DNA of 60,710 nucleotides from Acidimicrobiaceae bacterium (lineage in GTDB: Bacteria > Actinomycetota > Acidimicrobiia > Acidimicrobiales > RAAP-2): positions 1 through 60,710 of the forward strand of contig DAHUZT010000116.1 of the NCBI GenBank assembly GCA_027315005.1. Direction: 5' to 3'. The translations under genes and the position numbers were made by a program. Within the stretch, counting starts at the first letter, position 1; the number at the start of each line of letters is the position of its first letter. Positions 24,917 to 32,596 of this stretch are shown one piece after another. Under the pieces are notes generated by a model. It did not search any database. It had not been told where the DNA came from and worked only from the letters and a program-made list of their open reading frames with translations.

Positions 24917-25971
24917 CCGAGATCACCGTCATCGAGACGGAACCGGCCCGGGTGCTGGCCGCCGTCGACCGGAACCGGCAGACATTCCTCGTCGATCCCG
25001 ACCGGTTGTCCCAAGCCCTGGGGTGGCGGCTCGGACCCGAAGGCCTCTGTCGTGCTGGCATGTGTGTGCCGGTGGGCAACGTCGGGTCCCTGCGGGTCGG
25101 AGCGCAGCTCGACCTGGTGGCCGTGGCCCGGGCACTCGGTCGGCCGGTGGTGATCGACCTCGACGCCGGGATTCTGGCGGTCGGCCTCCCAACCGAGGAG
25201 CGGAGACGGGCGCTCACCGATCTGGTCGCACCCGACTTCCGGTTGCCGGACCTCGACGGTCACGTCCACGGTCTCGACGAATGGCTCGGATGGAAGAAGG
25301 TGCTGGTCGTCTTCTCGAGCTGGTGTGGATGCCGCTACGACCTGCCCGGATGGCAGCGGCTCGATGACGAGCTGTGCCGAGACGGTCTGCGCGTCATCGC
25401 GGTGGCCATCGACGAGTCGGCCGAGGACGTGGCGCCCTGGACGGAGGGGATCGGGCTCCCGGTCCTCTACGATAGGCAGCACGTGCTCACCGAGCTCTAC
25501 GCCATCTCGAACGTGCCCACCGTCATCTGGATCGATGAGCACAACCGGATCGCGCGCCCCAACGGTACGGCTTTCGCCTCCGACACCTTCGCCGGCTTCA
25601 CCGGAGTCTTCTCCGGACCTCACCTGGAGGAGATCCGTCAATGGATCCGGCAGGGGACGGTGCCGGTCACCCCAGACGAGGCACGGGCGGCGGTGGGCGA
25701 CCTCTCCGACGATGAGGTGTTGGCCCGGCTCCACTTCAGGGTGGCGGTCGAGGGCCGGCGGCAGGGGAGGAGGGAGCTCGCCCGGAAGCACCTCGAGCAG
25801 GCATCCGAGCTGGCGCCCGACGATCTCACCGTCTGGCGGGCAGCGATGCCCCTGGTCGACGAAGACCCCTTCGGGGAGGGATTTCTGGCCAAGTACGACG
25901 AATGGCGGGCGCGCGGCATGCCTTATCACGGGCTGGCACCGGTCATGCCCGCTGCCGACGGGACGCCCTGA
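24913..25971 (+). CDS. Thioredoxin-fold (TlpA/AhpC-TSA-like) protein with N-terminal extra domain
   Basis: 352 residues, translated from an ATG overlapping the murD2 stop. Residues 1-105 form an unrecognised domain that begins MTEITVIETEPARVLAAVDRNRQTFLVD. Residues 110-230 are a thioredoxin fold beginning APDFRLPDLDGHVHGLDEW, with the redox-like motif SSWCGCRYDLPGW and the cis-Pro region SNVPTVIWID. The motif CGC, with one residue between the cysteines, is unusual for TlpA/ResA (CxxC). The last 100 residues are helical and TPR-like (RRELARKHLEQASELAPDD). No signal peptide is visible. Its coupling to a cell-wall ligase hints at a role in the same process, but nothing proves it. Confidence 0.75.
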   Translation: MTEITVIETEPARVLAAVDRNRQTFLVDPDRLSQALGWRLGPEGLCRAGMCVPVGNVGSLRVGAQLDLVAVARALGRPVVIDLDAGILAVGLPTEERRRALTDLVAPDFRLPDLDGHVHGLDEWLGWKKVLVVFSSWCGCRYDLPGWQRLDDELCRDGLRVIAVAIDESAEDVAPWTEGIGLPVLYDRQHVLTELYAISNVPTVIWIDEHNRIARPNGTAFASDTFAGFTGVFSGPHLEEIRQWIRQGTVPVTPDEARAAVGDLSDDEVLARLHFRVAVEGRRQGRRELARKHLEQASELAPDDLTVWRAAMPLVDEDPFGEGFLAKYDEWRARGMPYHGLAPVMPAADGTP

Positions 25972-26101
25972 TCCGGCCGCCCGGGCGGTTCCCCCGGCGC
26001 GCTACGGTGCACGGCGGGCGGGACGAGGTCGCAGAGGTCGGGACCGGCGCCAGCAGGACCCGAGCCGATCCGGACCCGGATCGACGATACGGGAGGAGCC
26101 C

Positions 26102-26611
26102 GTGGACGTGGCAGACGACAACCTGAAGGAGATCATCGGCAAGCCGACGGGGACCACGGTGGTCACCGTCGAGCGGGGGCAGCTGTCGCTGTTCGCCGAG
26201 GCGGTCAAGGAGCGAAGCCCGATCTACAAGGACGTCCGCGCCGCCAACGAGGCCGGGTTGTCAACGCTACCGGCCCCGCCCACCTACCCCTTCGTGATGG
26301 GGAATTTCGGGGCCTACCCGGAGCTCCAGCCCGAAGGGGAGGGGGGTGTCGGCGACAACCCGATGGCCTCTGTGCTCGGCCCGCTCCTATCCAAGGGCGG
26401 GATCATCCTCCACGGCGAGCAGGAGTTCACCTATCACCGGCCGGTGTTAGCCGGTGATGTCCTCGAGGGCCGTGGCACGGTTGCGGATGCCTACCAGAAG
26501 GAGTCCAAAGGAAAGACCATGACCTTCGTGGTGGTCGAGACTGTCTGGTCCGAGAAGGACACCGGTGCTCCGGTGTGCACGTCGCGGATGAACATCATCC
26601 ACCGGGTCTGA
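26102..26611 (+). CDS. MaoC-like hydratase/dehydratase, FAS1-type N-terminal domain
   Basis: 169 residues from GTG 26102, chosen for the GGGAGGAG 3 nt upstream. The hot-dog fold domain resembles the HadA-type subunit: IGKPTGTTVVTVERGQLSLFAEAVKE, PPTYPFVMG, GIILHGEQEFTYHRPVLAGDVLEGRG and a closing strand VCTSRMNIIHRV. HadA-type proteins work in dehydration of 3-hydroxyacyl thioesters. The catalytic Asp/His pair belongs to the partner domain in the HadAB system, and no hadB-like partner is adjacent, so it may act alone or with a distant subunit. The enoyl-CoA hydratase gene starts 8 nt later. Confidence 0.82.
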   Translation: MDVADDNLKEIIGKPTGTTVVTVERGQLSLFAEAVKERSPIYKDVRAANEAGLSTLPAPPTYPFVMGNFGAYPELQPEGEGGVGDNPMASVLGPLLSKGGIILHGEQEFTYHRPVLAGDVLEGRGTVADAYQKESKGKTMTFVVVETVWSEKDTGAPVCTSRMNIIHRV

Positions 26612-26619
26612 GCTCGGCC

Positions 26620-27495
26620 ATGCCGGACCCTGCACGTCCGCCTGCCGGTGGCGACTCACCGGCAGACCTCTCGCCGACCGGCGAACCGCCGACAGTGCTC
26701 CGGCGGGTCGAGGGCGCGGTGACCTGGATCACCCTCAACCGACCTGAGGCTGGCAACGCGATCACCCCCTCGATGCGAGAACAGATCATCGTCTGGCTGG
26801 AGGAGGCGTCGGCCGACCTGTCCGTGCGGGCGGTGGTGCTCACCGGGGCCGGGGAGAAGGGGTTTTGCACCGGTGCAGACCTCCGGTCATCGACCGACGG
26901 GCCCGCCCGACCGGTCGGTGCCCCCGACCCGGCGGTCGGGGACACCGCACGCACGATCCGCCGCGGGTGGCAACGCCTGGTGGTGGCCGTGCTCGACTGC
27001 GAAAAGCCGGTGATCGCCGCCGTCAACGCCACCGCCGCCGGTGGCGGGATGCATCTGGCGCTCTCCTGCGATCTGGTCCTGGCTGCCGAGGAGGCCCGGT
27101 TCATCGAGGTATTCGTCCGACGTGGCATCGCCCCTGATGCCGCCGGCGCCTACCTGCTGGCACGGCTGGTCGGACCGCAGAAGGCCAAGGAGCTCTTCTT
27201 CTTCGGCGACGACGTTCCCGCCCGAGAAGCGGAACGCATCGGCCTGGTCAACCGGGTGGTGCCCGGTCGCCAACTGCTCGACGAGGCCGGCCGGTGGGCC
27301 CGTCGGCTGGCCGAAGGTCCGACCAAGGCCATCGGGACGGCCAAGGCCCTGACCAATCGGGCCTTGGAGGTCGACCGTGCCACGGCCCTGTGGGACGAAT
27401 CGGTGGCTCAGGAGCTGCTCACCACCACCGAGGACTGCCGGGAGGGCCTCGCCGCATTCACCGGGCGCAGGACGCCCGCCTTCAAGGGGTGGTGA
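26620..27495 (+). CDS. Enoyl-CoA hydratase/isomerase family protein
   Basis: 291 residues from ATG 26620. The crotonase fold is seen in VTWITLNRPEAGNAITPSMREQ, VLTGAGEKGFCTGADLRS (oxyanion hole) and NATAAGGGMHLALSCDLVLAAEEARF. The first catalytic Glu position (GGGxE in rat hydratase) is His in GGGMHLAL. The second region reads FIEVFVRRGIAPDAAGAYLLARLVG. Such residue patterns occur in hydratases and isomerases of uncertain activity. It follows the MaoC-like gene by 8 nt, forming a fatty acyl thioester pair. The closing AAFTGRRTPAFKGW is typical of actinobacterial EchA proteins. Confidence 0.85.
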   Translation: MPDPARPPAGGDSPADLSPTGEPPTVLRRVEGAVTWITLNRPEAGNAITPSMREQIIVWLEEASADLSVRAVVLTGAGEKGFCTGADLRSSTDGPARPVGAPDPAVGDTARTIRRGWQRLVVAVLDCEKPVIAAVNATAAGGGMHLALSCDLVLAAEEARFIEVFVRRGIAPDAAGAYLLARLVGPQKAKELFFFGDDVPAREAERIGLVNRVVPGRQLLDEAGRWARRLAEGPTKAIGTAKALTNRALEVDRATALWDESVAQELLTTTEDCREGLAAFTGRRTPAFKGW

Positions 27496-27628
27496 ACCTG
27501 GGGACGTCGCCCCCCGGTCGCCCCGCTGTCTGCGATCGACCATGCAGGAGGCGGTCGGTTCGGGCAAGGACCGGCTGCTCGGTTTGCCCCGCGACTCGGA
27601 TCCGGGCCGATGATCGATCCGACCTGCT

Positions 27629-28531
27629 TCAGGCGATGGCGAAGGGCGGGACCCCCGAGGAGACTCCCTTGAACAGCTCGCCCTTGGCCGCGGCAAGCTC
27701 CTCTGGGGTCCACATCGAGTCGCGGTGGAGCTCCCCGACCGGGTGGAAGCCACCGGTGGCCCAGATGTCACCGCCGTAGACGATGAAGTTCTGGCCCGAG
27801 ATGTCGGCCGCGTCGTCGGTGGCGAGGAAGGCCACCAGCTGGGCGACGTTCTTTGGGTCGAACCGGTCGAAGCCATCGGTGGCCTTGGCCATCTCACTGA
27901 AGAGCTCCTCGGTCATCCGTGTGCGGGCTCGCGGGGCGATGGAGTTGACGGTCACCTCGTAGCGCCCCAGCTCGCGGGCGAGCACCCAAGTGAGGGAGGC
28001 GATGCCTCCCTTCGCAGCCGCGTAGTTGGCCTGGCCGGCGTTGCCGAACAGTCCCGCCTCCGACGAGGTGTTGATGATGCGTCCGCTCACGTCCTCACCG
28101 GCCTTCGCCCGACCCCGCCAGTAGACAGCGGCGTGGTGGGAGGGAGCGAAGTGTCCCTTCAGGTGCACTCGGATCACATCGTCCCAGTCCGACTCCTCCA
28201 TGTTGAAGCTCATCTTGTCCCGAAGGATGCCGGCATTGTTGACCAGGATGTCGAGCCGACCGAAGGTCTCTATCGCCTGCTGGACCAGCTCTTTGGCGCC
28301 ATCCCACGAGCTCACGTCCGAGGCGTTCACTTCGGCGTCGCTGCCCCCGGCCCGGATCTGGTCCACGACCTCTCCGGCGGGGTGCCGGTCGTCCCCCTCA
28401 CCTTGCAGGGACGCGCCGACGTCGTTGACGACCACCTTCGCCCCCTGCGAGGCCAGAAGCAACGCCTCCTCGCGTCCGATCCCACGACCGGCCCCGGTCA
28501 CGATCGCCACCTTGCCGTCGAGCATGCCCAT
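27629..28531 (-). CDS. SDR family oxidoreductase, 3-hydroxyacyl-CoA dehydrogenase-like
   Basis: 300 residues from ATG 28531 (MGMLDGKVAIVTG); an AGAGGA box lies upstream. Motifs: TGAGRGIGREEALLLA, the NNAG of DILVNNAGILRDKMSFNM, the serine in IINTSSEAG and YxxxK in YAAAKGG. The insertion SLQGEGDDRHPAGEVVDQIRAGG and the YWRGRAKAGEDVSGRIINTSS segment are typical of multifunctional-protein-2-like SDRs that oxidise 3-hydroxyacyl-CoA. It is convergent with the enoyl-CoA hydratase. A 45-nt GC-rich tandem repeat lies in its 5' region. Confidence 0.88.
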   Translation of the reverse strand: MGMLDGKVAIVTGAGRGIGREEALLLASQGAKVVVNDVGASLQGEGDDRHPAGEVVDQIRAGGSDAEVNASDVSSWDGAKELVQQAIETFGRLDILVNNAGILRDKMSFNMEESDWDDVIRVHLKGHFAPSHHAAVYWRGRAKAGEDVSGRIINTSSEAGLFGNAGQANYAAAKGGIASLTWVLARELGRYEVTVNSIAPRARTRMTEELFSEMAKATDGFDRFDPKNVAQLVAFLATDDAADISGQNFIVYGGDIWATGGFHPVGELHRDSMWTPEELAAAKGELFKGVSSGVPPFAIA

Positions 28532-28661
28532 TTCGGTGTCCTCTTTTCTGCCCTGTTCCTCGGATGTCGTTCCCGGATTCGCTTCCGGCGCGCCGATCGT
28601 CGGTGCGGAACCGGGGAAGCATGGCCGAATTGCACCGCTGAGAGCAAGACGGTATCGAACC

Positions 28662-28706
28662 CGGCGGGACCGGCGGGACCGGCGGGACCGGCGGGCCCGG
28701 CGGGAC
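28662..28706. repeat. 9-bp tandem repeat, five copies
   Basis: CGGCGGGAC occurs five times head to tail, with one copy reading CGGCGGGCC. It lies in the 227-nt gap between the SDR start and the nitroreductase-family stop, so it does not encode protein. No other feature was seen in that gap. Confidence 0.85.
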
Positions 28707-28758
28707 CGGGGAGGGTTCCAGGCTCGAGGCCCGGAACGGCACCCGATCCCTGGAACGA

Positions 28759-29208
28759 TCAGGTCGGCGGTCGTTCGAGGACGAACACCGGGATGGAGCG
28801 AGTCGTCTTGGCCTGGTAGTCGGCATAGTCGGGATAGGCCTCGACCGCCCGCGCCCACCAGGTGGCTTTCTCGGCTCCGGTGACCTCGCGGGCCACCCGT
28901 TCGGAGCGTTCGGGCCCATCTTGCAGACCGACCCGAGGATCGGCCAGCAGGTTGTGGTACCAGTGCGGATGGGTCGGTGCCCCTCCCTGGGAGGCCACCA
29001 GCGCATAGACCCCGTCGTGCTCGACGCGCATCAGAGGGGTCTTTCGGAGCTTGCCAGACTTGGAGCCCCGACTCGTGACGAGCACGACCGGCATTCCCCG
29101 CATGGTGGTTCCCTCGGTACCACCGGATTTCTCGTACAGCTCGACCTGGTTGCGCACCCAGTCGGTGGGGCTCGGTTCGTAGGTTCCATCGAGTGTCATG
29201 ACAGCCAT
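28759..29208 (-). CDS. Deazaflavin (F420)-dependent nitroreductase-family protein
   Basis: 149 residues from ATG 29208; ATG 29199 is an alternative. The Ddn-type split beta-barrel family is recognised from [68 protein letters not shown] and the C-terminal [29 protein letters not shown]. Members bind F420 and reduce quinones or nitro compounds in Actinobacteria, so the gene supports the actinobacterial assignment. A substrate cannot be named. It is oriented opposite to the GT-C-like gene, with 111 nt between. Confidence 0.9.
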   Translation of the reverse strand: MAVMTLDGTYEPSPTDWVRNQVELYEKSGGTEGTTMRGMPVVLVTSRGSKSGKLRKTPLMRVEHDGVYALVASQGGAPTHPHWYHNLLADPRVGLQDGPERSERVAREVTGAEKATWWARAVEAYPDYADYQAKTTRSIPVFVLERPPT

Positions 29209-29319
29209 GCCAACACGGTTCGGACCTCGATGCAATCCGGCGAAGGGTCGCCTCGCCGAAGCGTCCCGATTCGACGATGGGACAGAGCGCGACGTCGGTC
29301 GACGTAGTAAGCCAGGGTC

Positions 29320-30789
29320 ATGGCGACGGACCGCCGCTATCCGGAGGCCGCTCGTCGTGGGCAAGGTTTCTTCGCTGTCGCCGCCACGTTCGCCGTCTCC
29401 CGGCTGGCCTTCTACTTGGCGGGGGTACGGTTCGACGCAGCAGCTCTCACCGGCCATGCCGACGAGTTCCAGCTTCTCGACCTGCAGCAACTTCAGCATC
29501 ACTTGGTCCGAAGCATCTGGTACCTCCAGAGCCAGCCGCCGCTGTTCAACCTCGCCTCCGGGCTGCTCTTGAAGCTGCCCGGCTCCACCATCTCACCGGC
29601 GCTGGTCGTCGGCTCACTGGCCCTCTCACTCGGAATGGTGCTCAGTTTCTTCTACCTCTGCCTGGACATGGGCGTGCCCGCGATCCCGACCTACCTCCTC
29701 ACTGTGCTGGTCATTCTCGCTCCGAGCAACGTCTTCTACAGCAACTGGTGGTTCTACTCCTTCCCCACCGCCGTCTTCGTCACGTTCGGAGCGCTGTGTG
29801 CGGCCCGGTTCGTCCGGACACGATCGACGGTCTGGGGAATCGGCTTCTTCGGATCGATTGCAGTCGTCGTGCTGCTCAACAGCACCTTTCAGTGGATATG
29901 GCTGGTGGCAGCGGCCGTCCCGGTAGTGCTCGCCCTACGAGCCGAGTGGCGGAAGGTCCTGCTCGTCGCGCTCGTGCCGTTGGCCCTCGTAGCCTTCTGG
30001 TATCTGAAGAACGCCGCTTTGTTCGGGACCTCGGCGACGAGCAGCTGGCTCGGCATGAACTTGGCCGACATCACTACGTACGAGGCGACGCCGGCGCAGA
30101 TATCAACGCTCGTCCGAGAGGGCAAGGTCAACGATCTCATCCACATCCCGCCGTTCTCCCAGCTGAGCGACTACGGGCCCCAGTACCGGCACGCCCGCAC
30201 CGGCGTGCCGGTACTGGACGCACCGACCAAGACGGACGGCAACCTCAACTTGAACAACATCGCCTACATACGGATCTCCGACCAGTACCTCCACAACGAC
30301 CTGGCCTACATCGAGACCTTCCCCGGCGGCTACCTGCACACCGCCAGCCGAGCGACGATCCTCTTCTTCGTCCCGCCAGGCCAATACTACTTCCTCGGTA
30401 CCAACTCGAGGCCGCTATCGGGCTATGTCCGCGCCTACGACCTCGCAGTCGACTGGCAGGTCCACCCGACCGCTATCACGATCGATCCCTTTTCGGGTGT
30501 GACGGCCACGTTTGGCCAGACTTCCATCTCAGCCATCGTCCTGTTCGCCGTCACGCTGATTGGCGTACCGGTCCTGTTCTGGCGTCGGCGGAGCCGGGAT
30601 CCACTCCGCTCGGCTCCGCTCGGCTACATCTGGATCTCTACCGTCTACGTGCTCGGCCTTGGGGTGCTCGTCGATTTCGGCGAGAACCAGAGGTTCCGTT
30701 ACGACCTCGGGCAGCTCCCGCTGGCTGCGGCCGCGGCCGTGGTGGCGGCCTTGGTGTTCGCTGGGCGCCGCCGGGCCCGGCCTGCCTGA
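29320..30789 (+). CDS. Multispanning membrane protein, GT-C glycosyltransferase-like
   Basis: 489 residues with about 10 hydrophobic helices. The periplasmic or extracytoplasmic loop near residue 50 ([33 protein letters not shown]) and the helices after it ([47 protein letters not shown]) resemble ArnT/PMT-like GT-C enzymes that use polyprenyl-phosphate sugars. The usual DD or DE motif at the first loop is DE in HADEF. This makes glycosyl transfer onto envelope components plausible but unproven. The C-terminal helices carry no clear domain. The following region 30790-31123 has no gene. Confidence 0.6.
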   Translation: MATDRRYPEAARRGQGFFAVAATFAVSRLAFYLAGVRFDAAALTGHADEFQLLDLQQLQHHLVRSIWYLQSQPPLFNLASGLLLKLPGSTISPALVVGSLALSLGMVLSFFYLCLDMGVPAIPTYLLTVLVILAPSNVFYSNWWFYSFPTAVFVTFGALCAARFVRTRSTVWGIGFFGSIAVVVLLNSTFQWIWLVAAAVPVVLALRAEWRKVLLVALVPLALVAFWYLKNAALFGTSATSSWLGMNLADITTYEATPAQISTLVREGKVNDLIHIPPFSQLSDYGPQYRHARTGVPVLDAPTKTDGNLNLNNIAYIRISDQYLHNDLAYIETFPGGYLHTASRATILFFVPPGQYYFLGTNSRPLSGYVRAYDLAVDWQVHPTAITIDPFSGVTATFGQTSISAIVLFAVTLIGVPVLFWRRRSRDPLRSAPLGYIWISTVYVLGLGVLVDFGENQRFRYDLGQLPLAAAAAVVAALVFAGRRRARPA

Positions 30790-31123
30790 GCCAAAGCCAG
30801 AGCCAGAGCCAGCCGAGTCTCCACCAACGGAGTGCTCACCGGCCGGGTCCTTCACCGGAGGAGCCCTCACCGGTCTGTGCGGGACGGGACCTACTGCGAC
30901 GCCTGCCTCCCCGACCGCCGGGCGAGGAGGACATCGATGTCGTGGCCGCGACTTCCAGTCACTCTGTGATCGGTGCACAGTGCACGGTGCACAGTGCACG
31001 GTGGCCGACGAGTCTCGTAGCGCGGTCGACGTCGACTTGGAGAGAGAGGGCCGGTGAGGTGGAACGGCCGCCTCGTGGCCGTGCCGGTTCCCCCGGGCGG
31101 TCCTGGCCTTCTCCGAGCGGCCG
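30790..31123. other. Intergenic region with short repeats
   Basis: 334 nt between the GT-C-like gene and the tRNA. It begins with short AGCCAG-type repeats and includes a 14-bp tandem pair rich in GTGCAC palindromes (30973-31000). No coding frame was supported by codon pattern or family similarity. Confidence 0.6.
30973..31000. repeat. 14-bp tandem pair with GTGCAC palindromes
   Basis: GTGCACAGTGCACG occurs twice head to tail. GTGCAC is self-complementary, so the pair holds four palindromic hexamers at regular spacing. It may be a protein-binding site or a folded RNA end. No regulator is adjacent. Confidence 0.75.
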
Positions 31124-31208
31124 TGGTGCGGGCGAGAGGACTCGAACCTCCACCCCCGAAGGGACCGGGACCTAAACCCGGCGCGTCTGCCAGTTCCGCC
31201 ACACCCGC
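31124..31208 (-). tRNA. tRNA-Leu (anticodon UAG)
   Basis: 85 nt on the minus strand, starting GCGGGTG at 31208 and ending with an encoded CCA at 31124. The acceptor stem pairs GCGGGTG with CGCCCGC. The anticodon stem CCGGG/CCCGG encloses TTTAGGT, giving UAG, which reads CUN leucine codons. A long variable arm (TCCCTTCGGGGG) confirms class II and the T arm contains GTTCGAGTC. No integrase or duplicated 3' end was seen near it. TAGCAT (31218-31223 on the minus strand) is a likely -10. Confidence 0.95.
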
Positions 31209-31350
31209 GGCACGTCGATGCTACCGAACGACGGTCGTGTTCCCGGCGTGCCGGGCAGAGCACACGCTGCGTCCTCCACGTCTCGTCCCCGAGCTGCTCG
31301 GTGTTCGTCCGAACCCGTTCCCGGACCAGGGGGCGCCGGAGCCCGGTCGC

Positions 31351-31356
31351 TATAGT
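31351..31356 (+). promoter_or_regulatory. Candidate -10 box (TATAGT), leaderless start
   Basis: TATAGT followed by 6 nt and GTG 31363, the methyltransferase start. It is the closest match to TATAAT in the set of boxes found before start codons in this window. Confidence 0.5.
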
Positions 31357-31362
31357 GACCCG

Positions 31363-32502
31363 GTGCCGCCCGCGCCGCCTCCCCAGTCGTCGGTGGCCGG
31401 CGGCCCGGGAGATCGCGACGGTGCCGAGGGACCCGAGAGCTCCGAGCCGCTCGAAGCAGCTGCCCGGACCCGACATCTGGACCAGGTGATCTGCGAGATC
31501 GGTGCAGAGGTCGAGCGCCGGCGGGCATCGGGCGACCTGCCCGCGTCGCTCGAGAGCGAGCTGGACGCCCTGTTCCTCGAATTCTCCCCCGTCGGTCTCC
31601 AGGCCAAGTCCCGCATGCGCCAGACGCTGGCGCTGGTGGACCGATCGGCCTACATCGACCTCGCCGTCCCGGTGGCGTCCCGAAAGGTGGTCGGTCGTTC
31701 CCTCAAGCGCCTGATCAAGGCCGGCATCGGGTGGTACATGGGATTCGTCGTCCACCAGATCATCCGCTTCGGCTGGTCGGTCTCGCGCCTGTTCCACGTA
31801 CTGGTCGACCGGGTGGAGGACCTCGAGCGATCGGTCGAGCGGGTACAGGATCCCGGGATGCCGAGCTCGGTCGTCCCCCGTCTCGATGCCGCGCGACAGT
31901 GGTGGGTTCCCGAAGCCCTCCGTGCCATGACCGGTGTCGGGGGTCGAGTGCTCCACGGAGAATGCGGCAACGGAACGTTCGTGGTGATGCTGACGGAGCG
32001 TGGCATCGACGCATATGGGGTCGACCCCGACGCGCAAGTCGGCCGAGAAGCCCTCGATTCCGGAGTGGACCTGCGTTCGGAGCCTCTGATCGACCACCTC
32101 GAACTGGTCGAGCCCGGTGCGTTGGCCGGCATCGTCCTCACCGGATCGGTACAGTGGCTCCCTTCGGGCGATCGGCGCCGCCTGGTGGATCTGCTCTCGA
32201 CCCGGATGTCGGAGAGGTCCGTCCTGGTGCTGCAATCGATGACGCCCGAGGCCTGGAGCACCGGGTCGTCACCGATCGTCGGGGACCTTGCTCCGGGTCG
32301 CCCACTTCACCCGGAGACGTGGATCCACCTGTTGCAGACTTGCGGCTTTGCGACGTCCGAGGTCTTCTCCGGTGGTCAGGACCGACGGATCGACCCGGTG
32401 GGTCCGGACCACCCCGGTGCCACGAGCGTCAACGGCGCCATCGACGCGGTCAACCGGCTGCTGCTCGGCCCGGAGGAGTACCTCGTGGTGGCCAGCCGGT
32501 GA
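31363..32502 (+). CDS. SAM-dependent methyltransferase-like protein
   Basis: 379 residues from GTG 31363. Residues 1-150 are Pro/Ala-rich and then helical with a membrane-adjacent stretch (LKRLIKAGIGWYMGFVVHQIIRFGWSVSRLFHVL). From about 180 the class I methyltransferase core appears, with RVLHGECGNGTFVVMLTERGIDAYGVDPD, where LHGECGNG is the glycine-rich SAM loop. GIVLTGSVQWLPSGDRRRLVDLL and later segments fit. Substrate and partners are unknown; the surrounding glycosyltransferases suggest modification of a cell-surface polysaccharide (inference). Its stop overlaps a 19-codon frame that leads toward the next glycosyltransferase. Confidence 0.75.
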   Translation: MPPAPPPQSSVAGGPGDRDGAEGPESSEPLEAAARTRHLDQVICEIGAEVERRRASGDLPASLESELDALFLEFSPVGLQAKSRMRQTLALVDRSAYIDLAVPVASRKVVGRSLKRLIKAGIGWYMGFVVHQIIRFGWSVSRLFHVLVDRVEDLERSVERVQDPGMPSSVVPRLDAARQWWVPEALRAMTGVGGRVLHGECGNGTFVVMLTERGIDAYGVDPDAQVGREALDSGVDLRSEPLIDHLELVEPGALAGIVLTGSVQWLPSGDRRRLVDLLSTRMSERSVLVLQSMTPEAWSTGSSPIVGDLAPGRPLHPETWIHLLQTCGFATSEVFSGGQDRRIDPVGPDHPGATSVNGAIDAVNRLLLGPEEYLVVASR

Positions 32503-32558
32503 CGTCCGAGTCCTCCATCGGCAGGACAACCATGGCGGGCTCGGCTGCGGCGAGATGA
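32499..32558 (+). CDS. Candidate 19-codon relay ORF
   Basis: GTG at 32499 overlaps the methyltransferase TGA as GTGA. The 19 codons (VTSESSIGRTTMAGSAAAR) end in a TGA at 32556-32558, which overlaps the next small frame as ATGA. It could keep ribosomes moving across the gap. The peptide matches nothing recognised, and chance is possible in a GC-rich region. Confidence 0.3.
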   Translation: MTSESSIGRTTMAGSAAAR

Positions 32559-32596
32559 CGGAACAGGTGACGGAACAGGTGGCGAACCCGCGATGA
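32555..32596 (+). CDS. Candidate 13-codon relay ORF
   Basis: ATG at 32555 starts 13 codons (MTEQVTEQVANPR) whose TGA overlaps the ATG of the GT4 gene as ATGA at 32593-32596. It contains a 12-bp tandem repeat (TGACGGAACAGG twice, 32556-32579), hence the repeated TEQV. It is the last link in a chain of overlapping frames from the methyltransferase. Confidence 0.3.
   Translation: MTEQVTEQVANPR

Noticed and set aside
27496..27628. Terminator between the enoyl-CoA hydratase and SDR
   Set aside because: No stable stem-loop with a U tract could be drawn in the 133-nt gap.
28662..28706. Direct repeats considered as a CRISPR array
   Set aside because: The units are 9 bp with no spacers, so this is a simple tandem repeat. 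No cas gene is present.
31124..31208. tRNA-Leu considered as an integration site
   Set aside because: No duplicated 3' end, integrase or mobile gene was seen on either side.
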